A DNA stretch of 64,000 nucleotides from Phytoseiulus persimilis (Eukaryota > Arthropoda > Arachnida > Mesostigmata > Phytoseiidae): positions 2,914,001 to 2,978,000 of the forward strand of contig CM075102.1 of NCBI GenBank assembly GCA_037576195.1, given 5' to 3'. This document shows, one piece after another, positions 55,138 to 64,000 of the stretch. Position 1 is the first letter of the stretch. Each line of letters starts with the position of its first letter. The notes under the pieces are model-generated. The model was not told where the DNA came from. It worked only from the letters and a program-made list of their open reading frames with translations, and made no database searches. The position numbers and the translations under genes were made by a program.

Positions 55138-57905
55138 TTGAATGTTGAAGAGCAAGAGCCCGACGTGAGAGACGAAGACTTGGAAGACGCAGAGGTGGAA
55201 TATTCCGTTGATACCGGCGAGAGTGTCGAGCCTGCGGTCGTGAGAGCTCCTGAACCGGCGTCGATTGAGCCGGTCGTGGAAATATGTCTCCAATACAGCT
55301 CTGAGGACGACCAAAGAATTGTGGAAAATCCAAGCTCATATTATACCAGCGACGCTGGTCTCTGGCCTGACCAAATCTCAGACTCACTTCGGCTGTCACT
55401 CATCAAACTCGGACCTGAGAAACTTCGTCACACATGGAATGCGAGTTTCCGTCAGTAAACAGACCGAAAACTTCAGCAACTAAGGGTGCTGTCCGGCACT
55501 CGAGTCGAGAATGGTTCTACCGAATATTAACGAACGGGTAGAAGGTCCTCCGATCGTGGATGGTCCACTCTCCCTCCAAGTTAGCACTATTCTGTCTTAG
55601 CTGCAAGCTTTCCAACCGCATCGGACTCTCGCCGAACGCAACTCAGCGCAGCTCTACGGAGGACTTCAAAAACCACCCTAATAAACTGGGAGAGACCAGA
55701 TCTGTGACTTCAATCAACTCACTCCTGAAAAAAAAAAGGGTTCATATGATGTATATGAAAGATCAAATGAGAGCCAATCCAAAAATCGTTCAATGGTACG
55801 CCCCGTTCAGCTCTTCGAAGGGCTTCAATAAATGGTGTAAGCTCAATCCGAAAGTTTGCTCTCGACCATGCGGATTTGAATGAAAATTTCAATTGATGTT
55901 AATAGATTCGGATCTAGGTAACGGGAAAGACTGAAAACTTCAGGCGAGGTGAACATCCGACGAGGTGGAAAGCAAATCGCTGACGGAACCCGATCGATGA
56001 AGTTTTTCAAGAGACGCCCGCGCGTCTCGGTGGAACGGTTAGGCACTGATCCAAACGAGCGGCCAGCAACCCACCTCGAGTTATCATCATGTCGGAAGGA
56101 AGAACTATGGCTTGAACTGGAGTACCTTTGCTCATGGTTTCATTTGACATCAACTGCAAATTCCGGCAAGGCAGAATCTGGCTCTACGGGGTCATAGAGA
56201 GAGCGTTGGCGACGATATTACGGAAAACAAGGTGATTTCTTGGAGTTGGTGTGGCTCTTAGCCACTCATGACCCAGTGTTACGGGCAGGCCGGGTCACGA
56301 AAGTAACCCTGCGGGGGAAACGAAGGGAAATATCTTACATGTCGCCAATAATTCAGAATGAGCTTATCTCTCTACTATGGAGAAAATCTCGGACCAGGTG
56401 GCTGAAGCCAAATATTTCTGCATCCAAAGCCCCCAGACTCTCGCGTAGTTTCAGATCAGAGATCTGCGGAAATCGATGATCTCGATCAGCGAGCCTTTCG
56501 TTGATTTCATCGAAGAGGGAGGTAGAGAGAGAACATTCTCATGAAGTGGGACTGCAGAGCAAAAGGGGCGATGGATCTCTCAGCGGGCGAAACCGTCACA
56601 TCGTGAGAGGGAGGGAGACTGCAGACGTTGTCAACCGACCTATCTGAAGAAGATCCGAATCTGAGGATCTCGACCTCCAGAACTATCGCGGTCAAGCTAC
56701 GATAACGCTGGCGGTGATGGCTCATCAGATATTCATGTGAAATGCAGCAAGAGTCAAGGCCATGAATCCTCAAGCCCAGTTTGTCCCGTGCTCAAACCAC
56801 TCCCTGAACTTGGCAGGTGTCCTGCTGCGCTCAGAAGCAGTAGGGTTTTAACTTTCTTCGGCACGCTGGAGCGCATCTACGTTTTCTTCTCATCTTCAAC
56901 CAATCGATGGAACGAACTCACAACCCTTAAATATAGCGCGGAGTCAAGCGTTCGGTTGAGACTCGGTGGAGCGCCCGTCATGAACTGTCACCAGGGCTGA
57001 TATGTGAACTCATTCGATGCTGGTCTCCTGCTGCACGCACTTCGGTCTTCTCCACTTTTAGAAATCGACAAATTCACTGACTAAACTTTGACTCAAGGGT
57101 GAGGAGTGAAGGGCCACCTCACTCAGGGGCTGATGCTCGGCGCTCCCGGAGTTGAAGATCTGCGTCAATACGTCGCGATGCGGTCGTCCCGCAAGTACGC
57201 ACTTCGATCTGGCTCGTAAACTTCCCTGCGGTACGCTAGGGTATCCGATGTGAGAAGAAGAAATTCTCCGCGAAATCAACGATGGACCCAAGTCCACCTC
57301 CAAATCCGAAAGGAATCGAAATACACATGAGAGCGATGAAACTCCGCATTTTTGGGAACATGGCTATCGGAAACTCGAGACGACTTGATCTTATATGTAG
57401 GGCTCAGCTCTGCTAAGAGTCCATGTGAAGAGCTTCACAATTGAAACCCGCTCCAACGCCGAAGGCAACGTGAGGATTGCTGAAGATGACTCATCGGTGC
57501 GCTCATTCAACACATGGAAAGGGAACTAAACGAAATGTATATGTCGTCGAACCGAATGATCGGGGAAGTCCAGTCTAGATTCCAACAAATGAAGGAACTG
57601 GACCATAAAAATGGTGCGTGCGGCCCGCGGGGGGCCGCAGTGCAGAGCATTGTCGCGGCCGTGCAAATTTGCGGGCCGGCTACTCGAAAACGTATCAACG
57701 TGTGATCTCGAGAATCCTAACATCTGACATCAACGAAGAAGAGCTCCAAGTCGAGCAAAAACGGCTCCAGAAATTCATTGAGTATTGCTCAACAACAGTC
57801 CGCTTGGGCTTCGCAGCTCATAAAGAATTACAGGCTCGATATTTAAGTAGCAAACATAGTCGTTTGCTTGCGAATTTTCCTGACGGTGGCGATAAGCTCT
57901 GCTAG
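55138..57905 (+). pseudogene. hAT-2 transposase (ZMYM1/TTF-like), broken, copy 2
   Basis: More complete than copy 1. Leader and DAGLWPDQISDSLRLSL (55138-55458). VHSPSKLALF and FSSSKGFNKW are separated by about 190 bp of extra sequence (55620-55800). FLELVWLLATHDPVL and YMSPIIQNELISLL (56235-56390). EPFVDFIEEGG near 56500. CSNHSLNLAGVLLRS then TFFGTLERIYVFFSSSTNRW near 56790-56910. MIGEVQSRFQQMKELD near 57560. NIVVCLRIFLTVAISSAS near 57850-57900 begins the hAT dimerisation domain. Many frameshifts. Confidence 0.85.
57610..57690 (+). mobile_element. hAT-1 terminal fragment inside hAT-2
   Basis: GCGGCCCGCGGGGGGCCGC followed by AGTGCAGAGCATTGTCGCGG and TTGCGGGCCGGC matches 32070-32125, the hAT-1 subterminal region. 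Neither terminus is complete. Confidence 0.65.
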
Positions 57906-58289
57906 TTGTGAGAGATGACTCTCGGGGTCCGTGAGGAATTTAGAAGGTTCGCGGACTTCCGTCAAGTCTCTCATTGAGGGGGAGGGTTCTCGGGCTCGAG
58001 GGAATTCGGGTTCGAGAAAATAGGGGCTCGAGAGATTCGGGCTCGGGGGACTGTACCGTGTGTCACATTAAGCTTTCCAGTACACGGGGTCCTGCGTCAG
58101 CTTCCTCAACGAATGGCTTTCAAGAGCTTTGCACTGATCTTTCCAATTTGCAGAGTGTCAGAATGAGCTTTGACCAAGCCAAAGCAGCGCCTTTCGGCTG
58201 TCTGCGGCTAACACTCTACCCTGAGCCTCCATTGGTATTGGTTTATTTACCCCTCAAATAATATAAGGGGAACTTTCACTTCAGTGGCG
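57906..58289. other. Spacer with a GGCTCGAG-type short repeat
   Basis: 57985-58045 repeats variants of GGCTCGAGAGATTCGG four times. 58125-58200 is a short piece of the 26080-26400 repeat family. No gene. Confidence 0.5.
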
Positions 58290-59006
58290 AGTAAACTCAG
58301 CGGATATTGTATGTTTCTTTCTCCCACCGCTGTAGGAGTCCCTTGGTTTGGTCCATCGTCTCTAGTGAGGGGTCTTCGTCGAGTCCCAGTCGCCTCAGCA
58401 CTTCCTCGTCCTCGAATAAGGCATCGTTGCATTCACAGATTACGTGGCGATCACGCTCGGGACCATTCCGCATTTCACGCAGGTCGTTACTGTAGTCCCG
58501 GTTCGGAGTGTGTTCTGACGCTCCTTGTTCTTAGCATTCCTCTCCTGAGCGCCAGCAAGGCGGATTCTCTGCTGTTGTCGTAGGGATTTTGTGATCTGAA
58601 ACCTGTATAGGGTCAGACTAACTTTTCCACAGCGGATGGGTCCCGGTATAGGGTCAGACTAACTTTCCGACTCATCGAGTCTCTCCATTTAGTCGTTTCA
58701 ATCTCGCGGATCTTTTCTCTGATCGCTTTGTTGAAAGTACCCTGGAGTGGGATGCCCTCCTTCGTGAAAGTTAGGGTGATTCTCTCCACATTCAAATTCG
58801 CGGGGCGCAGTTCCTGTTCTCTGTGTATTGCCCATGTTTTCACTCCGGTTAGTTCCATCATGTCCAGTATGGCTTTCGGCCATCTGTGGTCTTGCATGGA
58901 TTTTACTGTTGAAATATCAGCACCTTACTTTGAGCTTCTCTTGCTCTGAAGGTTGACCAGCCCAGCTCGCCTGTGACGAATTCGCTTGCCACTTTGCTGT
59001 TGGGTT
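58290..59006 (-). mobile_element. LINE 3'-end fragment, third copy
   Basis: The minus frame 58897-58613 gives RWPKAILDMMELTGVKTWAI, parallel to RRPKAIHTMLEITETETSL in 42022-41357. Further tail sequence follows (58432-58247). It is cut at 59007, where duplication part C begins. Confidence 0.7.
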
Positions 59007-59191
59007 GTCCCTGAAATGACGACGGAGGTCGAGACTGGCCCCTCAAGGCAATCGATGAAAACGTTTTCGAATCAAAGGACCGGGGTCAGGAGCGCGTAGA
59101 CTACGCCAAAGCGGATGGTTCATTTCCGTGAGGTGGTTCCTCTCCCAGACGTTACGATTCTCCGATCGCCAAAACTCTCCGTACAGCGAAG

Positions 59192-59515
59192 CAGTGGCCT
59201 AGCCAGGGGGGGCCAAATTTTTCTCCGTCCACCTGTCTTCCACGCATTCTGTAACACCCCAAAGGAACGTTCAATTCATTTCCCCCGAACCATTCGTGGA
59301 GAATCCATAAAACTATCCATCCATATATATATATCCATGAATATCTATCCATTTACGGAGATCAATGTGAACGGTAGGATCGCTCTATCAACAAAAGCGA
59401 GAGAGCTCACGTTCGACTGGGAAGCTCAAAAGCGAGGCGTTGAAGTTTTCGTTCCTCATGTCACCCCTCTCCACGTCGACCCCCTCCCACAAAAAAGAAG
59501 CTGGGTATGCCCCTG
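59192..59515 (+). mobile_element. Short TE, copy 2 (324 bp)
   Basis: Same length and termini as 33647-33970, identical in translation across the overlapping ORF. Confidence 0.55.
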
Positions 59516-61260
59516 ACCCCATTCTCGTTCCCAGCTTGGGATGTCTTCTTCAGGGTTAGATAGACCCGTTCATGCGGTTGGTTTTTGGCAAAGTCAGAAC
59601 GTCGAACGTTTTGATACATTCCGATGTCCCCAAGACTTTAGCGGAGCAGTTTAGTGAGAGGTCAGTGCCGCTCTACCTGTGCAGCTCACAACAAAGTATA
59701 GTCTCATATAGTTTACGACGGTTCTGATTTTCCTTCCCTTCTTCCCTCGGTTGATTCCACCAAATGTCTTGGACCTTCAAGTTCGGTCGATGAAAATTCT
59801 ACCTGCTCTATCCAGCTTCCTTCTCCTAGCCATAGTGCGCATTGCAATGGTGGGAACGAGAGACGGGAGTTCGCTCTCAGATCAGCATCCTCTCTCTCGA
59901 AATCGGCTCACGGCAGGCACTTGGCGTAGTTTTGCTCTCAGAAAGGGAAGAAAAGACATACACGCATTGTTCTCGCAACAGACGGAACGCATTGAATGAC
60001 TTGACGGAATCACGGCGGGAATGCAGAGGAGTTTCATTGTCAGGATGAAGAGACTCATTGTAGGGAGGAGTCGTATCGGCCTGTTTCTGCTTTCTAAGGT
60101 GCCCTCAATGCAACATCGCAAAACCTATGAGCGGCTCGACGTGATGGACTGTGAAGTTGTCCGCAATCGGAGGATCTATCGTTCTCCGCTCCTGACTCCG
60201 TTCTCGAGGAGGTATTCCGTGACGATTTTGCGATCCTTGCGAGCCCTCTTCTGGGTTCGATAAAGACATCATCTTCGAGTGCTCCATGAGAGCGACGAGG
60301 GTCGTTACTGTGACCGATTGCCAACTCTGACATTTTTCCAAAACCGTCCGGCTTAGGTTCTCATTTGAACAAAGGGTACGGTGCGCATCTAGTAGGAGAA
60401 GCAAGTTTCATTCAGAGGCTCGCTGTATCATTCTGTATGACGACTGCATAAAAATCCAGGATTAAGCCGGGAATCAATGTCCTCTGGGCGCATCTTGGCG
60501 TCCCCATACCGGTGATGGGTGAGCGTGGGTTCTCCGCTTTTACTCCCTTGGACACAGCGCTCAGACTGATTTCACCTGCAGCGACTTAAGAAAGCCTTGC
60601 ACGCTGGAGGGAGTTGTTCCTCGAAAAAATCGATAGTTTTGTCACCGGGAACGAACTAGACTCTGCATATGCTGGTAGAGCGGATCCCCGAGAATCCGCG
60701 ATAGACACTTTTGAGCCGAAAGAGTCGCGGATGAGCCCAATATCGAAGATGACAGTCTCTATTTGACGACTTCCCAGAGGAAGATCGGTGTACCATCTGC
60801 CTGTTCTTGCTGTAGCGGACAACTGTGTGCAATTTTTCATCCGCATTGTAACTGGCACACAGAAGTGGGTTTAGTACGACAACGGGACGCGGGGCCGTTT
60901 CTTGGTCACCAAGAGAACGGCCGTTCCGGCGCATGCAATGCGATGAAGCAATCAGAGAGAGGTCCTACTTTGTGTTTGGTGGAATGACAGAAGAATCATC
61001 CATCACGAACTCATTAAACCTGGCGAAACCACCGGTGCCGAGGTCTTCTCTGTCGTGCTAGTTGGAGTGCTTGTTGCGTCGCTCGGGAGAAGAGGGCTGT
61101 TTGCGGTTTCATCAGTTGCAAAGGCGTCGAGACTGTTTTCAACTTCCTCCATTCCAAGTGAGTGAGCAGCGTTCGATTTCGTGCGCAACCCATCCGTTCT
61201 GGTCGCAGGGAATAAACTATGACCGAATCCTTCGAGCCTTGGCTCGCCTGAAGGCTTAGA
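59516..61260. other. Duplicated stretch, no gene assigned (partner 33971-35715)
   Basis: Same ORF pattern as copy 1, with small indels that change several frames. Confidence 0.35.
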
Positions 61261-61505
61261 GTCATCCGGTGTCCTCCCGTTTCCCCGACCAGAAACCCTT
61301 CCTGAATCTGAGACCCTCAGAGTGTCTGAGGCTTCTATGCAGAGCGCGGAGTCCGAGTGAGTGGACTTCAAGGGAGGACAGTCATGTTGAGGGATTCGCC
61401 CTGTGCATGTGATGGGTTTCGCATAGAGGAATACAGTCGCGTGTCCCGCGAACCCCCAATCTGGGATAAATAATTCTAGATTTGCTCAATCACAATAACT
61501 TACAT
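61261..61505 (+). repeat. Repeat R, copy 4 of 4
   Basis: Partner of 35716-35959. Confidence 0.75.
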
Positions 61506-62160
61506 CAGGGGTGGGAAACTTGGTGCGGCCCGCGGGCCGCAGTTCGAAGGGCCATCACAGCCGCTGAAACTTGCGGGTCGCTACAGAGAACGTATCTTAG
61601 CGAGCTCAAACCAGTCGTGGGTCTTATGACATCTCTCGAAAGAGTGACATACGGCAAATACGAGGTTTCTTTGGCGATAATTAGAAACTGAGCTCGAAAA
61701 ATATCCACAACACGTCGATGTGACGAATGTAAGAGGACACTCGATTCACTCGTCGACTGCTTCTCGCTCGTATTGAATAGCTGTGTTGAGGTTGGCGTCG
61801 AAGCGAACAATCGGTGACGGGAATAGGAGGTTACAGCCTGAATGGACATAGAAGTTTCCTTCGTGGAGTCTAAAGAAAAACCAATGTGTTCGACTTGAGA
61901 GGAGACCCTATGCGTCTTCAAGGGACACAATCTGCGGCGGAACTACGGGAGCGTCCACCATGGTGAGGACACCCTCTCAGGGTTTGGAAGATTCGACAGA
62001 ATTGAGGAACTGAAGACTCCTCGCCAGAATTCGTTCACGGTTGGCGATTCCATCTCAAACTGTCTCATGGAGGCAGCGAACCAAGTGTGCCCTGAAGCTT
62101 CCGAAAAAGTGCATCGAGTTGCTGCTCAGCTTCCCCATTTCGTCCCTGCGATCGGATCCT
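61506..62160 (+). mobile_element. hAT-1 5' half, copy 2
   Basis: Partner of 35960-36610, near-identical, with the left terminus CAGGGGTGGG and the same transposase relics. Confidence 0.8.
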
Positions 62161-62427
62161 CATCGAGGAACCACGGATCTTGACCTTTGAAGAGCTGGCT
62201 GTTTGCTCCTGATCTGAAATGTATTGGCCAGGAATGATGGGTCTTGGATCCCATGGCTGTTACCACTCCAATCCCCAGTCGGAAATGTATCCTGCTAAAC
62301 ATGAGGAGGCTGAGGCCCCTGATCTGCTGCGGCAGGGAGGGCCCCAACCTCGATCACGACAGCGATATCGAAGAATCAATCAGAAACCCATGAACTTCGC
62401 GGAGGAATTGGAGACCGATCAAGTTCC

Positions 62428-64000
62428 TGTTGAAGTTGGTGTTCAGTGTGTATAACGAAGTTATCACCCGTTCCCTATTTGAAGCTGCTTGGCGAGAATG
62501 AACGATCCTTTTTAGTCAACATTAACGAAGCGCAACTGTCCTTGCTCTCCTTCTCAGACTGGTTGTAACAGGTCATGGGCCCAGGACTATTGGTGTGACC
62601 AGTTCCGAAGTTCCAGAGGCGTTGAGCGATCATCAAGATCGATACAGCAAAGCACGTTAAACCACTCGCTGGTGAAACAGACTGGCCTTTGTGGAAACGG
62701 AAGATGCGAGATCTGCTGAACTACCATGAGGGAACTCTAGAAGTCATAGACGGCAAGTTAGTGAGGCCAACGTGTCTCAATAAGGATGCTTCTGCTGAAG
62801 AACAGGAAACTACCAGGCAAAGTCTGCAAAGTTTCGGGAAGCTAACAGTTATGCGAAGACATTCATCTCGTGTGCTGTGACAGATACTGTTTATCAAAAG
62901 ATTATGGATAAAGAGACTGTCAAAGATGCGTGGGATGCACTCAAGAAGCTTTATGAGGCCTCGTCGAAGGATCAACTCTTCAAAATATGCACCGAGTTCT
63001 TTGCATGCGTTTGGTCTCAGAAGGATGACGTATCAACCCATACAGCTAAACTGTCGAATCTCTTCACCGAACTTAATAATGCTCTGCGAGTTAGAAAGGA
63101 CAGTCCTCTTCCAGAGTTATTGCTAGTGTGCAAGACGTTGCAGATTTGGCCGTCCAATTTCGAAAACTTCCGTTCAGGCTGGATGTTTTTGTTCAAGGAT
63201 TCTGAGAAAGGCTTCGATGATCTGATCAGCCAGTTATGCATGTATGAGAGAAATTTCAAGACTGGGACAAAATCCGAAAAGACGGAAGCGTTTTTCTTTC
63301 GAGGGCAAAGGCGATTCCGGGCAGCTGAATCGGAAAAGGCAGAATGATCTTTGCAACTATTGCAAGAAAAGAGGGCACTGGGTGCGGCAGTGTCGAAAAT
63401 GGATCGCAGATGGTAAGCCCGAAAGAGTGGCAAACGAGGTGCAGAGGAACATGGTTTTAACTCTCTCAGATATGGAATGTTTCGAGACTTCAGCTGAGGC
63501 GGATCGTTGGTGGGTGGACAATGGCGCTACCCAGCAAGTGACCCGCTGGGCGGAATACTTCATAAGTTTTTTGAGATTTGATGACTCTCATTGTGTGAAA
63601 GCTGCTGGAGGAGAATTGCTCAAACAGTTGGTAGAGGTGTCATTCCCGTTCGCACACATACTGGTGAGGTGATCATGCTCCATGAAGTCTGGTATGTACC
63701 GAGAGTTTCGAAAACCTCTTCTCTGTACTTGCTGCACATGATCGAAACGCTAACAGCAAGTTCGTGTCGGAGTCAGAATTTTGCAATCTGGAAATTGATG
63801 TTCAGGTAATCGTTCGTGGGTACCGTAAAAAGGCGGTTCGTTGAATGTAGCGCACTTGGAGTCTGCGCGTACTCGGAGTACATGTCGAGTTAACTCTCAC
63901 GTATTTGAGAAGAGTGATATGTTGCAACTATACCATGAGAGATGGGGTCATCAAGATAAAAGGCATGTGAGAGATCTTCTGAGAAAGGAGCTCGGCATTG
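62428..64000 (+). mobile_element. Ty1/copia element, copy 2 (cut by window end)
   Basis: 5' LTR 62428-62570 (TGTTGAAGTTGG...TTGTAACA), preceded by GTTCC and followed by GGTCATGGGCCCAG at 62571-62584. Gag, protease and the start of the integrase remnant follow. It occupies the same site as 36881. Confidence 0.93.
62877..63809 (+). pseudogene. Copia gag and protease, copy 2
   Basis: The frame 62877-63347 is longer than in copy 1 (KIMDKETVKDAWDALKKLYE; ICTEFFACVWSQKDDV). A +1 T in the run near 63292-63297 shifts it, and the knuckle and protease continue in 63244-63672. A one-base loss near 63622 (CTCAAAC against CTCCAAAC) shifts it again. Both differ from the lesions of copy 1. Confidence 0.88.

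Larger units (their letters stand above)
50745..55610 (+). repeat. Segmental duplication, copy 2 part B (partner 25368-30240)
   Basis: Collinear. The first bases (AAAATGATCCG) give the empty site of the BEL insertion. Confidence 0.92.
53757..57905 (+). mobile_element. hAT-2 element remnant (ZMYM1-like), copy 2
   Basis: Left end CAGTGGCGTATCTAGG plus a G-run, inside the hAT-1 end as in copy 1. Coding remnants extend to about 57905 where dimerisation-domain sequence is visible. The right terminus was not found. Confidence 0.7.
59007..64000 (+). repeat. Segmental duplication, copy 2 part C (partner 33461-38455)
   Basis: Almost identical to copy 1 over about 5 kb, open at the window end. Confidence 0.95.

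Overview
The window looks like eukaryotic, animal, repeat-dominated DNA. There are no bacterial-style operons. Almost every recognisable coding region belongs to a transposable element (TE): two hAT lineages, Tigger/pogo, an R1-clade LINE, a second LINE family, Ty3/gypsy, BEL/Pao and Ty1/copia. That mix, the CAAAATG start context and the AATAAA signals fit an arthropod. A mite or other arachnid is plausible, but the sequence does not settle it. No tRNA, rRNA or CRISPR array was seen.

Layout. 1-432 is the end of a unit carrying the start of a small TAZ zinc-finger gene. A near-complete hAT element (441-2930) with an 8-bp target duplication is inserted next to it. 2995-11280 is a minus-strand TE block: gypsy remnant, Tigger C-terminus, then an R1-like LINE with ORF1 and ORF2. 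12044-40184 is duplicated sequence holding a decayed gag, an intact TAZ gene (17223-17663), a BEL/Pao insertion (19042-25367), a foldback region (27355-27960), a ZMYM1-like hAT remnant, short non-autonomous elements and a copia element (36881-40184). 41240-43760 holds two truncated LINE copies. 43986-64000 is a second copy of 12044-38455 in the same order and orientation, without the BEL insertion, with its own TAZ gene (49148-49588), and running off the window end.

How the parts relate. The window reads as a tandem segmental array (unit about 25.5 kb without BEL) that repeats the TAZ gene and its flanks. The copia and the ZMYM1-like hAT are shared by both copies at the same sites, so they predate the duplication. 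The BEL insertion has an exact empty site in copy 2, so it is younger or was gained in one copy. Private frameshifts in each copia copy show decay after duplication.

The best candidates for something new are the dispersed, intronless TAZ-domain gene family with all twelve zinc ligands intact, and a plus-strand cysteine/histidine-rich reading frame with its own AATAAA inside the BEL element, antisense to gag-pol.
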